Shown piece after piece: positions 23,236 to 33,808 of a stretch of 64,000 nt of DNA (positions are counted from its first letter, which is position 1; each line of letters opens with the position of its first letter). This DNA is from Bubalus kerabau. Taxonomy: Eukaryota > Chordata > Mammalia > Artiodactyla > Bovidae. The translations under genes and the position numbers were made by a program. The DNA lies in NCBI RefSeq assembly GCF_029407905.1, contig NC_073637.1:47120501-47184500 (forward strand). The letters run 5' to 3'. The notes below the pieces were generated by a model, which saw only the letters and a program-made list of their open reading frames with translations, made no database searches and was not told where the DNA came from.

Positions 23236-23651
23236 CATATCACTTGGGTTGGAAATGTCACATGACATTAAACAAATCCTCACGTTTCAATGACCTTAGT
23301 TTTCACATCTGGAAAATGGCGATCATAAGGGTACGAGTAGGGGTTTTGGGAGGGTGTGATACATCTAATGTTCTTGGATCAGTGACTGTGTGTGCTCATT
23401 TGCTAAGTCATATCTGACTCTTTTGTGACCCCATGGACTATAGCTTGCCAGGCTCCTCTGTCTATGGAATTTTCCAGGCAAGAATATTGGAGCAGGTTGC
23501 CATTTTCTACTCCAGGGGATCTTCCTGACCCAGGGATTGAACCTGCGTCTCTTGTGTCTCCTGTATTGGCAGGCAGATTCTTTACCACTGTGCCACCTGG
23601 GAAGCCTGGATCAGTGACTAGCATCCAGTAAATGTTCAATAAATGTTAGCT
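23236..23651 (+). mobile_element. MIR SINE split by a Bov-tA
   Basis: GACCTTAGTTTTCACATCTG and GAAAATGGCGATCATAAGGG before 23375, then CAGTAAATGTTCAATAAATG after 23619, form one MIR in the plus orientation interrupted by the SINE. Confidence 0.75.
23375..23619 (-). mobile_element. Bov-tA SINE with 13-bp target-site duplication
   Basis: Element at 23388-23606 on the minus strand (head GGCTTCCCAGGTGGCACAGT). Exact repeats TGGATCAGTGACT at 23375-23387 and 23607-23619. Confidence 0.95.
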
Positions 23652-24811
23652 GTCTGTGACCCCTGCAGCACGCCAGGCTTCCCTGTCCATCCTGGAGTTT
23701 ACTCAAACTCAGGTCCATTGAGTTAGTGATGTCATCCAACCATCTCATTCTCTGTCGTCCCCTTCTCCTCCTGCCTTCAATGATGCTGATCTTTCCCAGC
23801 ATCAGGGTCTTTTTCTAAGGAGTCAGTTCTTCACATCAGGTGGCCAAAGTATTGGAGTTTCAGCTTCAACATCAGTCTTTCCAATGAATATTCAGGACTG
23901 ATTTCCTTTAGGATGGACTAGTTGGATCTCCTTGCAGACCAAGGGACTCTCAAGAGTCTTCCCCAACACCACAGTTCAAAAGCATCAATTCTTCGGCACT
24001 CAGCTTTCTTTTCAGTCCAACTCTCACATCCATACATGACTACTGGAAAAACCATAGCTTTGACTAGAGGGACCTTTGTTGGCAAGGTAATGCCTCTGCT
24101 TTTTAATATGCTGTCTAGTTGGTCATAACTTTTCTTCAAGGAGTAAGCTTGTAGTAAGGAGTGGTTTTAGAAAAGGCATAGGAACCAGAGATCAAATTGC
24201 CAACATCCACTGGATCATCAAAAAAGTAAGAGAGTTCCAGAAAATCATCTATCTGCTTTATTGACTATGCCAAAGACTTTGACTGTGTGGATCACAACAA
24301 ACTGTAGAAAATTCTTCATGAGATGGGAATACCAGACCACCCAACCTGGCTGTTGAGAAATCTGTATGCAGGTCAGGAAGCAACAGTTAGAACTGGACAT
24401 GGAACAACAGACTGGTTCCAAATAGGAAAAGGAGTACGTCGAGGCTGTATATTGTCACCCTGCTTATTTAACTTATATGCAGAGTACATCCTGAGAAACG
24501 CTGGGCTGGATGAAGCACAAGCTGGAATCAAGATTGCCAAGAGAAATATCAATAACCTCAGATATGCAGATGACACCACCCTTATGGAAGAAAGAGAAGA
24601 ACTAAAGAGCCCCTTGATGAAAGTGAAAGAGGAGAGTGAAAACGTTGGTTTAAAGCTCAACATTCAGAAAACTAGGATCATGGCATCCAGTCCCATCACT
24701 TCATGGCAAATAGATGGGGAAACAGTGGAAACAGTGGCAGACTTTATTTTTTTGGGCTCCAAAATCACTGCAGATGGTGACTGCAGCCATGAAATTAAAA
24801 GATGCTTACTC
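23652..24811 (-). mobile_element. BovB LINE with inverted 5' segment, RT core retained
   Basis: 23652-24148 is minus-strand BovB 3' sequence; about 24160-24811 is plus-strand BovB upstream sequence ending at GCTTACTCC, the same consensus point at which the minus part stops. The plus segment is open for 217 codons (24323-24976, running past the element): NLYAGQEATVRTGHGTTDWF, GCILSPCLFNLYAEYILRNA, the reverse-transcriptase motif NNLRYADDTT, then LNIQKTRIMASSPITSWQID. It is a fragment of an endonuclease/RT protein, not a working gene. The extreme 3' end is missing and no target-site duplication was found. Confidence 0.88.
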
Positions 24812-25517
24812 CCTGAGATTAACATATCTAACATTCAGAAAATTAAAAAAAAAGGAAAAATGCACATTCAAAATGGCCAGGCAATGATAAGTACACCTCA
24901 AGGGCTTTGCTCACTGCCTATGGACAGGAAGTCAACCCATATTTGCTTCCCTTTCATTTTAACATCATTCCAGTAGCTTAAATTAAAGAAGACTTGGTAC
25001 CTGATTATACCACCTATCAGATGTGCACCTTGATTCTTGAATCTGTTCGCAAAAATTGAAAAGGGAGAGGGATTCCTGGTCATTCTTCATTTCAGAAACA
25101 ATATACAAAATCTTTGTGGACTAGGTGAAGTGGCCATGTTAGAATACCAGGCCACCAGAAGCCGGCAGCTGATCAGAGGGTTATGAGAGTGAGTTGGTAG
25201 AAAGAGAAAAAGGAGGTGGATTTTAAAAATAGGACCCATGTCTTTGATTGCAGGGGATGTACTGCTGTATGTTCCTGAAAGGAAGCACTAAAATCCTCAG
25301 ACTAAAGTGGTACAGCCAAGACTTTGGGACAAACTCACTCAGGGCAACTGGGGAAACTTCAATGCTTGCTTGAGGCAGAAAAAATTCTAGGGGTGAAGAA
25401 AGAGAAATTATGAGAAGTCAGCTGGGTGGGTGCAATTTTTCAAGTGGACGTAAGCCCCTTGGGACAAAGCCCACACTCCCTAGCGTGACACAGAAGGACC
25501 TTCATAATGGGAGACTA
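24812..25517. other. No firm feature
   Basis: Intergenic; 25445-25515 (CAAAGCCCACACTCCCTAGC) may be a small L2 piece. Confidence 0.35.
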
Positions 25518-25518
25518 A

Positions 25519-25998
25519 ATCTTGACAGCATATTAGAAAGCAGAGACAACGGTCCATTTAGTCAAAGCTTTGGTTTCAGTAGTCATGTACGGATTTGAGA
25601 GTTGGACCATCAAGAAGGCTGGGCACTGAATAATTGATGCTTTCGAAATGTGGTGTAGAAGACTCTTGAGAGTCCCTTGGACAGCAAGGAGATCAAAGTA
25701 GTCAGTCCTAAAGGAAAGAAACCCTGAATATTCATTGGAAGGACTAATGCTGAAACTGAAGCTCCAATACTTCGGCCACCTGATGCTCCACCACCTAGTT
25801 AGAAAAGACCTTGATGCTGGGAAAGGTTGAAGGCAGGAAGAGAAGGATACAGAAGAGGATGAAATGGTTGAATGGCATCACCGATTCAATGGATATGAGT
25901 TTGAGCAAGCTCTAGGAGATGGTGATGGACAGGGAAGCCAGGCATGCTGCATTCCATGGGGTCACAGAGAGTCAGACATGATTTAGGGACTGAACAAC
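25519..25998 (+). mobile_element. BovB LINE, 3' fragment
   Basis: CTTGACAGCATATTAGAAAG, TGTACGGATTTGAGAGTTGG, AAGACTCTTGAGAGTCCCTT to GAGTCAGACATGATTTAGGG. Stop codons break the frame. Confidence 0.92.
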
Positions 25999-26425
25999 GA
26001 ATACTAACAACTCCAGCATCATCCCTGAATCTGTCACCATGACACATTCCAAGCTGTCACTATCACACATTCCAAGCTGACTCCACAGGGAACCACTTTG
26101 CTTCCTGAACACAGCATCTCTTTTTCTGAGCCTTTACACAAGTGAGTCTGATACTGAGCAATACCCTGTGGGGCTCCTGGGCACAAAAAGCCTTTCTGTG
26201 TCCCCCATTTCTTGATGACAGGAAAGAGGCTTCATTCAGCCTTCATGACCTTCCCTGAGTTCCAATGGGCAGGTTCAAACAGCTGTTAATTAGGGAAGGG
26301 AGGGGATGCAGAGACAAGGGAGGAACAATCAAGGAACAATAGTGCAGCCTTGGGGCAGGGTCCTGGTTTCCCCTCAAGCAGTATACATAACAATATCTTT
26401 GAGCTGTTTTGCAGATACTGAATCC

Positions 26426-26568
26426 TCCACCAGGTAATGGCAACCCACTCCGGTACTCCTGCCTGGAAAATCCCATGGATGGGAAGCCTGGTAGGCTATA
26501 GTCCATGGGGTCGCTAAGAGTCAGACATGACTGAGCAACTTCACTTTCCTTTTCCCTTCCACCAGGTA
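26426..26568 (+). mobile_element. Bov-A SINE monomer with 11-bp TSD, inside the LTR
   Basis: AATGGCAACCCACTCCGGTA to GACTGAGCAACTTCACTTTC. Exact repeats TCCACCAGGTA at 26426-26436 and 26558-26568. Confidence 0.92.
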
Positions 26569-26650
26569 GGAGAAGCTAAGGGTGTGCTGCCTACTAGCAC
26601 ATAGATCCTAGCTCCCAGGCTACCAGGAGGTTGATGATGCTGACTCCCAT

Positions 26651-26714
26651 TTACCTTACTGCTGCTGCTAAGTCACTTCAGTTGTGTCCGACTCTGTGCG
26701 ACCACTTACCTTAC
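26651..26714 (-). mobile_element. 46-bp BOV-A2 stub with 9-bp TSD, inside the LTR
   Basis: TGCTGCTGCTAAGTCACTTC to ACTCTGTGCGACC is only the 3' end of a BOV-A2. TTACCTTAC repeats at 26651-26659 and 26706-26714 show it is a genuine, extremely 5'-truncated insertion. Confidence 0.85.
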
Positions 26715-26985
26715 CACGAACAAATCAGACTGTCCCTGAGCTGATCATGCCCTCTTTGAACCATTACTGTATCATTTCTCACTACTTTCTCCAGGAACAC
26801 ACAGTTTTTGAGGACATAAGCCCACTGTGATCCTCTTTGCCTGGCAAAGCAATAAAGCTATTCCTTTCTACTTCACGCAAAACTCTGTCTCTGAGATTCA
26901 GCTCAGTGTCGGGGTACAGAGGCTAGATTCAGTTTTGGGCCCCTCTGCCTGGAATGCCCATCTCCTTACTGTCTTGATGCTTTCC

Positions 26986-27118
26986 TGTGTGTGTTAGTCA
27001 CTCAGTCCTGTCCAACTTTGCAACCCAACGGACTGTAGCCTGTTAGGCTCCTCTGTGCATGGAATTCTCCAATACTGGAGTGGGTAGCCTTTTCCTTCTC
27101 CAGGGGATCTTGCCAACC
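26986..27118 (-). mobile_element. Bov-tA SINE lacking its tRNA-like head
   Basis: GTGTGTGTTAGTCACTCAGT to CTTCTCCAGGGGATCTTGCC on the plus strand; the tRNA-derived portion is missing. Confidence 0.85.
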
Positions 27119-27254
27119 AGCTCTAATTCATCCTATAGATCCCTTATATATATCAGTTCTACCAAGAAGCACACTTCTCCCCTCTACAACCTTCCCTCAT
27201 GCTTCCATAGCATTCTATGCTTATCTCTAAAATCAGCTTTTTCTATCTTTATTA

Positions 27255-27442
27255 GCTCAGTCAGTAAAGAATCTGCCTGCAATGCAGGAGACCCAGGTTT
27301 GATTCCTGGGTCGGGAAGATCCCCTGGAGAAGGAAATGGCAACCCACTCCAGTGTTATTGCCCAAAGAATCCCATGGACAGAGGAGCCTGGCAGGCTACA
27401 GTCCATGGGGTCACAAGACTTGGACACAACTTAGTGGCTAAA
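27255..27442 (+). mobile_element. Bov-tA SINE
   Basis: GCTCAGTCAGTAAAGAATCT to GACACAACTTAGTGGCTAAA; lacks the first bases (GGCTTCCCTGGT). Followed by a GAGAGA tract (27443-27459). Confidence 0.92.
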
Positions 27443-27590
27443 GAGAGAGAGAGAGAGAATTGTACATTAATTTATAGATCCCCTCCTTATGGACAGTTAC
27501 TGGGTCTTATTCATCATCGTGGTTTCATCTCTTCCACAATTCTTGTCCTAAAATAGGTTATCAGTACATATTTTGAATAATTGAAAAGAC

Positions 27591-27846
27591 TCTCTTACTT
27601 TCCTTAGGAACAATCCAGAATTTCTACTTGAGAAGTTCTCACTCAGTGGCTGATTTTACCTTAGTCGTGAGGTCACCCTTAGGGCATTGCTTAAGGACAT
27701 GGCAAGACTTTAAAAGCCCTGAAATCAGCAACCACTCTAGAATTCTTTTCTTTTACTTTTAAGAATCTCCACCAATGTATAATTTATCATTATTTGTGTA
27801 CAACAACTGCCCTGAAGCAAGCTGACATTTTAGCTTTAAATGCAAC
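27591..27846. other. No recognised feature
   Basis: Short intergenic gap. Confidence 0.45.
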
Positions 27847-28149
27847 CAGTGATATACTAAGGAGAAGGCAATGGCACCCCACTCCAGTACTCTTGCCTGG
27901 AAAGTCCCATGGACGGAGGAGCCTGGTGGGCTGCAGTCCATGGGGTCACTAAGTCGGACAAGACTCAGCAACTTCACTTTCACTTTTCACTTTCATGCAT
28001 TGGAGAAGGCAATGGCAACCCACTCCAGTGTTCTTGCCTGGAGAATCCCAGGGGCGGCGGAGCCTGGTTGGCTGCCATCTATGGGTTCGCACAGAGTCGG
28101 ACACGACTGAAGTGACTTAGCAGCAGCAGCAGCAGCAGTGATATACTAA
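27847..28149 (+). mobile_element. BOV-A2 SINE with 14-bp TSD
   Basis: Complete dimer at 27861-28135 ending in (CAG)n. Exact repeats CAGTGATATACTAA at 27847-27860 and 28136-28149. Confidence 0.95.
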
Positions 28150-28520
28150 AGCATGTTATATTCTGAAAATACGTGGTCCATATACATGACGACTGAATGC
28201 AGAACTATCTGCAACATGAAGGGGTTTGACTGATTTGCCTGGTGGTGCTTAAAATATCTTGGAGGCCTTCACACTCATTGTCCAATTAGACTCTTACAAC
28301 AGTCCCTTACAGGCCCAGACTGCAATTTCCAATCTTCTAGAGAAGGAAATTATGATCGCTGTATAGTTTTCCCAGGTTTATTCAGTAAACAGGTGGATTC
28401 CAGAGTTGACAGTCCTTACCATTTCTAACTTGGAGCTTGCATCTGAACTCTAGATTTGTATATGCAATTGCTTCTCAACATGGACACCTAAGAAATCTTA
28501 AACTCAAAAACAAATTTGAA
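28150..28520. other. No recognised feature
   Basis: Possible worn MIR near 28330-28440 (AGAGAAGGAAATTATGATCG) but not callable. Confidence 0.35.
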
Positions 28521-28705
28521 GGACTTTCCTTGGTGGTGATTAAGATTCCATACTTCCAATGCAAGGGACCCAGGTTCGATTCCTGGTTGGGGAAGTGGAT
28601 CCCACATGCCGCAACTAAGAGTTTGTATACTGCAAATAAAGATCCCAAGTGCTGCAACTAAGACCTGGTTCAGTCAAACTAATTAATTAAAATTTAAACA
28701 AACAA
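28521..28705 (+). mobile_element. CHR-2-type SINE
   Basis: GGACTTTCCTTGGTGGTGAT head, CAGGTTCGATTCCTGGTTGG B-box region, CACATGCCGCAACTAAGAG body and A-rich end. Confidence 0.88.
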
Positions 28706-28721
28706 AGCAAACTTCACATGT

Positions 28722-29148
28722 CTGTATGCGTTAAATTGTGTCCCCTCGCCGAAAAAGATTATATTCAAGTTCTAACCTCCAGTACCTTGAATGTGACCTT
28801 ATTTGCAAATAGACTCTTTGCAGATGCAATCACTGAAGCAAGGTCATTAAAGTGGGTCCTAATCCAATGTGATTGTGTCTTTTTAAGAGACAAACTCAGA
28901 GAGAATGCCATGAAATGACAGACGCAGAGACTGGAGTGATGCAGTTGTAAGGCAAGGAACCGCAAGGATTGCCAGTCACCGCCAGAAACTAGGGAGAGGC
29001 AAGAAAGAACTCTATCGGAGTCTGAGAGAGAGCAGGGTCCTGCCAACACCTTGATATCAAGCTTCCAGAATGTGGAAGCAAATATGTTTCTGCTGTTTTA
29101 AGTCACCACTTTGTGGTACTCTAATACAGCAGCCTTAAAAAACTAATA
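28722..29148 (+). mobile_element. MLT1-type LTR (ERVL-MaLR)
   Basis: GTTAAATTGTGTCCCCTCGC, ATGTGACCTTATTTGCAAAT, GATTGCCAGTCACCGCCAGA and the end TTTGTGGTACTCTAATACAG followed by AAACTAATACA fit MaLR LTRs. Non-coding, old. Confidence 0.75.
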
Positions 29149-29197
29149 CAATATCGAAAGCCTAACTTTTGAATCTTTTCTAAACCACTTCCTCCCA

Positions 29198-29610
29198 TCA
29201 GTTCAGTTCAGTTCAGCCGCTCAGTCATGTCTGACTCTGCAACGCCATAGACTGCAGCATGCCAGGCTTCCCTGTCCATTGCCAACTCCTGAAGCCTACT
29301 CAAACTCATGTCCATCACATCAGTGATGCCATGCAACCGTCTCATCCTCTGTCGTCCCCTTGTCCTCCCACCTTCAATCTTTCCCAGCATCAGGGTCTTT
29401 TCCATTGAGTCAGTTCTTTGCATCAGGTGGCCAAAGTATTGGAGTTTCAGCTTCAACATCAGTCCTTCCAGTGAATATTCAGGACTGATTTTCTTTAGGA
29501 TGGACTGGTTGGATATCCTTGCTGTCCAAGGGACTCTCAAGAGTCTTCTCCAACACCACAGTTCAAAAGCATCAGTTCTCTGGCACTCAGCTTTTTTTTA
29601 TAGTCCAACT
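29198..29610 (-). mobile_element. BovB LINE, 3' fragment
   Basis: Triple TTCAG end at the left (TCAGTTCAGTTCAGTTCAGC) to CAAAAGCATCAGTTCTCTGG at the right. Decayed minus-strand frame legible (LRVPW-type region). Confidence 0.92.
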
Positions 29611-29611
29611 T

Positions 29612-30770
29612 CCTCCTACAGTTTCTTGCAAAGCAGTAAATGGCAACTCCATATTTTATCTCTGTTGTTTTCCTCTTGTTCACACTCCAAACCCAGTCCA
29701 TCCACACACTCTGCTGGCTTTACCTTCACAGCATGCCTAGAGTCCAACCACTTATCCCACCTCCACTGCTGCCCCTCTGATCTGACCACCTGGTTCTGAT
29801 CTCTCTCACCTGGTTTATTGCAACAGCCTCTTAATGTACACATTCTTCCACCTTTGTTCCTCTACAGCCTGTTCTCAGCCCAGCAACCAGCATGGTCTTG
29901 CTAAAACCTAAGTCAAATCATACCACCTTCTGCTCACAACCCTTCAATGGCTTCCCAACAAACACATAAAAAGGTAGAGTTCTTTCATGTAAATACAAGA
30001 CACTATATGAGCTGCCGGAGAAGGCAAAGGCACCCCACTCCAGTACTCTTGCTTGGAAAATCCCATGGATGGAGGAGACTGGTAGGCTGCAGTCCATGAG
30101 GTCGCTAAGAGTCGGACACGACTGAGCGACTTCACTTTCAACTTTCACTTTCATGCATTGGAGAAGGAAATAGCAACCCACTCCAGTGTCCTTGCCTGGA
30201 GAATCCCAGGGATGGCGGAGCCTGGTGGACTGCCGTCTATGGGGTCGCACAGAGTCGGACATGACTGAAGCGACTTAGCAGCAGCAGCATATGAGCTGCA
30301 TCTGCCGGCACTGCTTCCTGCTTCATGTCACCGGACTCCTCCTATCCACTTCTCTCTGGCTCTGCTAGCCACTAGCTTGATCCTGGATCACAACAGGCAT
30401 GCTCTGAACTCAGTCCTCTGGAGAGATTGTCCAAGTCCCTAAAGGCTTTTCTCTTAGTCACCTGCTTGCATCCGTCACCCAACTTCAGGATTCTGCTCCT
30501 TGCCTCTAAGCTCCCCTACCCAATTTATTTAAAATAACTGTATGTCCAATGATTTTCCTATACCCTTTACCTTGTTTCATTTATCTCATTAGCACTGACG
30601 AATATCTAACCTTTCATACACATGCTTTGCATCTGTTTACTGCCTCTCTCCTCACAGTACAATGTAAACCCTATGAGGATAATAGCATTGCTTTCTTCCT
30701 TGTCTCTGTAGCATCTAGAATCATAGCTGACATGTAAAGGAATTCAATAAATGTTTGTTGAATAAATGGA
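29612..30770 (+). mobile_element. Long L2 LINE 3' region, split by BOV-A2
   Basis: About 0.85 kb of L2 without the insert: ATTGCAACAGCCTCTTAATG, TCAATGGCTTCCCAACAAAC, then TCCTTGCCTCTAAGCTCCCC, GTACAATGTAAACCCTATGA and the end ATTCAATAAATGTTTGTTGA. The best-preserved L2 in the window. Confidence 0.82.
30005..30299 (+). mobile_element. BOV-A2 SINE with 11-bp TSD
   Basis: Complete dimer at 30016-30288. Exact repeats ATATGAGCTGC at 30005-30015 and 30289-30299. Confidence 0.95.
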
Positions 30771-31181
30771 TAATAAAGTCTCTTAAGTCAGTCTGCTACT
30801 TTTCCCATTTATTCAAATGACAGAAAAAGAAATCCAGTGTCAGTGACATAAATGACTAAGCTAGATTAGCTTTTATAAAACTAGTGAATATACTCAACAC
30901 ACTAACAATTTATTTGCATTCCCCTGAATGAACCACCATAAAATATTTAAACAATTTAAATACCTTGTCAGACTTACCTGAAATGGCCAATAGATTCAAA
31001 AGTGGAGGAGGAGAAAGAAAAGAGATAAGAAAGAGGCAGGAGGAGGACTTTTATAGTTTATCAAGATAAGAGTGTTCACTATCAAAACAAAAAGAATGAA
31101 TACTATTAGTAGTTTTAAAACTGAATGGTTTTGGTGACATAGAATTGGCTGAAGGAGATTGAGGCTAATTTAGGGAAGCTC
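30771..31181. other. No recognised feature
   Basis: AT-rich, with a purine-rich stretch at 31002-31048 (GGAGGAGGAGAAAGAAAAGA). Confidence 0.45.
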
Positions 31182-31370
31182 TTACATCTTTCTGGGCTTC
31201 CCCGATAACTCAGTTGGTAAAGAATCTTCCTGCAATGCAGGAGACCCCAGTTCCATTCCTGGGTTGGGAAGATCCACTGGAGAAGGGATAGGCTACCCAC
31301 TCCAGTATTCTGGCCTGGAGAATTCCCAAAGAGACTGACTGAGCGACTTTCACTTTCACTTTACATCTTT
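31182..31370 (+). mobile_element. Bov-tA SINE with internal deletion and 10-bp TSD
   Basis: GGGCTTCCCCGATAACTCAG head; the Bov-A body jumps from GGAGAATTCCC to AAAGAGACTGACTGAGCG, losing about 45 bp. TTACATCTTT repeats at 31182-31191 and 31361-31370. Confidence 0.93.
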
Positions 31371-31587
31371 CCTCTACTCTGTTTTAGTGAGTCATCTGGA
31401 TTTCTTTTCTGTTTGGAAACCAGATCTATTCAAATCTTTGGATAAAAATCATGCTATGATTAGTTATTGGAATCTAAACAAATTTGGCAGTGATACTTTA
31501 GAGTGAAATAGTGCCTTTTTTTGGATTAGTGGCAAGCACATATTACATTTTATAAGAATAGTAAATGGTGCCGATAAAATAAAAACC
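31371..31587. other. No recognised feature
   Basis: Short gap of AT-rich sequence. Confidence 0.45.
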
Positions 31588-31879
31588 GTAGATTCCTTGC
31601 TGCTGCTAAGTCACTTCAGTCGTGTCTGACTCTGTGCGACCCCATAGATGGCAGCCCACCAGGCTCCCCCGTCCCTGGGATTCTCCAGGCAAGAACACTG
31701 GAGTGGGTTGCCATTTCCTTCTCCAATGCATGAAAGTGAAAAGTGAAAGTGAAGCTGCTCAGTCATGTCCAACTTGCAGCGACCCCAGGGACTGCAGCCT
31801 TCCAGGCTCCTCCATCCATGGGATTTTCCAGGCAAGAGTACTGGAGTGGGGTGCCATTGCCTTCTCCGGTAGATTCCTT
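31588..31879 (-). mobile_element. BOV-A2 SINE with 11-bp TSD
   Basis: Complete dimer on the minus strand at 31599-31868. Exact repeats GTAGATTCCTT at 31588-31598 and 31869-31879. Confidence 0.95.
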
Positions 31880-32152
31880 ACTAGGTAAATATAATCTCCC
31901 TAACATAGGAGGATGTCTCCATGGAGAGGAATACTCTGGGTGATGTGATAACTCAGGCCTTTGAAAACACAGAGGAAATAACATATGAAATTATAAACAT
32001 AGTGAGAATAACACAGCTAAAGAGCACACTCAAGATCTGGGGGGTTTACTGAATCGCAAAGGATTCTGTACCAAGGCAAATCTGCAATGCTAAATTCAGC
32101 ATCCTGAGGAGGGAAGCCTGGGCCCGTGAAACATGGGATGGGGATGGAATAT
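31880..32152. other. No recognised feature
   Basis: Short intergenic gap. Confidence 0.45.
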
Positions 32153-32366
32153 GTGTGCATGCGTAGTCATGTCCAACTCTTTGCAAACCCACGGACTGTA
32201 ACCCACGAGTCTCCTCTATCCATGGGGATTCTCCAGGCAAGAATACTGGAGTGGGTTGCCATTTCCTACTCCAGGGGATCTTCCTGACCCAGGGATCAAA
32301 CCCAGTCTCCAGCTTCTCCTGCATCGACAGGAGGATTCTTTACCACTGTGCCACCTGGGAAGCCCA
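32153..32366 (-). mobile_element. Bov-tA SINE
   Basis: Minus-strand head GGCTTCCCAGGTGGCACAGT; body ends at the GACATGACTACGCATGC side. Complete. Confidence 0.92.
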
Positions 32367-32576
32367 GATATTGTCGAAGACTGTGGCTCTCTAGAATTCC
32401 CTGAAACACTTGGAGCTTTAGAGGTAGTTCATCCCTCATCCTCCTTATTAAAAGTTAGTACTTTCCCCTGCAGAAAGAAAAGAGAGGGGAAAGAAACTCT
32501 TCCCCAGGACATGTCCCCACCTTTCTACTGAATGCCTCCCTCAGAATAGCCCTGCTGAATTCATGTTGGGTCTGAT

Positions 32577-32602
32577 AAAAAAAAAAAAAAAAGAAAGAAA
32601 GA
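32577..32602 (+). repeat. A-rich run
   Basis: Sixteen or so A followed by GAAAGAAAG. Not attached to a recognised element on its left. Confidence 0.75.
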
Positions 32603-33421
32603 GATTATACTCCAAGACAGTTGCAAAAATTAACTAGCATTTTATTCACAGGAGCAGGGGAGTACCAATGGAATTGGATCTTAAGGATGCTTGATCAAGA
32701 AAAGAAGAACATAAGAGTGAATAAGAAAATTCCTTAACTCCAGGGGACAGTGCAGACCCCTCCGAGATGAGGGTTTGGGTCACAACACGGGAGACGTGAA
32801 AGACATGGAAAGGAAGGTGCAGAATTCAGGGTAGATAATCACAGAGAGATTACGAGTGTCAGTTATGGCTTCAAGTCCACCTACAGTGATGAGGCTAGTA
32901 GTTTGGTGTAACATCCCTGTTCTAATTCTTCTCTTAGAACCAGAGGCCCACAGGAACCCTGGAGGAGGGGCTCCCATGACACACGTGGAGAAGTGGACTT
33001 ATATGACATACAGAGCAGCAAGTGGCAGTAACCAAGAGTGCTATGCAGAGCTCCAACAAGGACCCACCCTTCGGGACTGCAGGTACCTGACAACCTCCGG
33101 GTACAGGTGCCTTCAATCTTCCTTTATCTTTTCAGTCAGCGAGCTGAGGTCATAGTCTTTCTGGGCAACCCACAGCCAGTGATTGAGCATGGTGTAGGCA
33201 CAAGGGCTCATCTCTTCGAGCTAGTGTGGGATACCTCTATGGTGCTGGAGCTCCCTGCTGAGTTGGTTGAGTCTTTCTCAGAGCTCGAACACAGCCTGGA
33301 ACTCTTCCTGCCTATTTTTTTCCCCCTTTCCTCTTGACCTTTCATAGGCATTACTTCCAATAAATTGCTTGAACTTTTAACTCTACCTTGGGTTCTTGAT
33401 TCCCAAGGACCTACCGCCACA
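32600..33421 (+). mobile_element. ERV-L remnant: internal 3' end plus LTR
   Basis: Around 32735-32890 the sequence resembles the region just after pol/dUTPase of mammalian ERV-L elements (GATGAGGGTTTGGGTCACAA is diagnostic by recall). It is followed by a probable LTR to 33421 with AATAAA at 33359-33364. The reading frames are broken. 33207-33300 (TGGTGCTGGAGCTCCCTGCT) is part of the LTR. Boundaries approximate. Confidence 0.6.
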
Positions 33422-33602
33422 GGTTTGTAACTGTGCTCACCATTGACAGATGAGGATATAGGCTTGGGTAAATGGACTCACCTCAAATCATACAGCTCTT
33501 AATGGAATATTATTTCCTATTTAAATGTTTATTTTCATGCTGAATAATATCCATGAAACCATACCTTTTATATGCAAATTATATTTTCCTAATTCACACT
33601 GA
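33422..33602. other. No recognised feature
   Basis: Possible worn MIR (TTGACAGATGAGGATATAGG), not callable. Confidence 0.35.
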
Positions 33603-33808
33603 GGGCTTCCCTGGTGGTTCAACTTCTGCCTACAATACAGGAAACATGAGAGATGTGGGTTTGATCCCTGGTTTGGGAAGATCCCCTGGAGAAGGGAATG
33701 GCTATCCACTCCAGTATTCTTGCCTAGAGAATCTCCTGGACAGAGGAGCCTGGCAGGCTATAGTCCACGGGGTCCTAGAGGCTGACACAACTGAAGCAAC
33801 TTAAGACG
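33603..33808 (+). mobile_element. Bov-tA SINE
   Basis: GGGCTTCCCTGGTGGTTCAA head, GGTTTGATCCCTGGTTTGGG, Bov-A body ending near CAACTGAAGCAACTTAAGAC. Confidence 0.92.

Larger units (their letters stand above)
26032..26938 (+). mobile_element. Solo LTR of an endogenous retrovirus with two nested SINE fragments
   Basis: A region ending in a typical R/U5: GGCAAAGCAATAAAGCTATT (poly(A) signal 26851-26856), then CAAAACTCTGTCTCTGAGAT. Removing the nested SINEs gives roughly 0.7 kb. No coding region follows (an L2 starts at 26939), so this looks like a solo LTR; the 5' boundary is uncertain. Family inferred to be a ruminant ERV. Confidence 0.65.
26939..27590 (+). mobile_element. L2 LINE 3' region with two nested Bov-tA elements
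   Basis: CTCTGCCTGGAATGCCCATC, AATTCATCCTATAGATCCCT, CCTCATGCTTCCATAGCATT and ACTGGGTCTTATTCATCATC run in L2 order; interruptions at 26986-27118 and 27255-27442 are SINEs. Confidence 0.75.

Noticed and set aside
24323..24976. 217-codon frame with YADD considered as a functional reverse transcriptase gene
   Set aside because: It is the inverted half of a rearranged BovB: no endonuclease domain, C-terminal end replaced by flanking sequence, no promoter.
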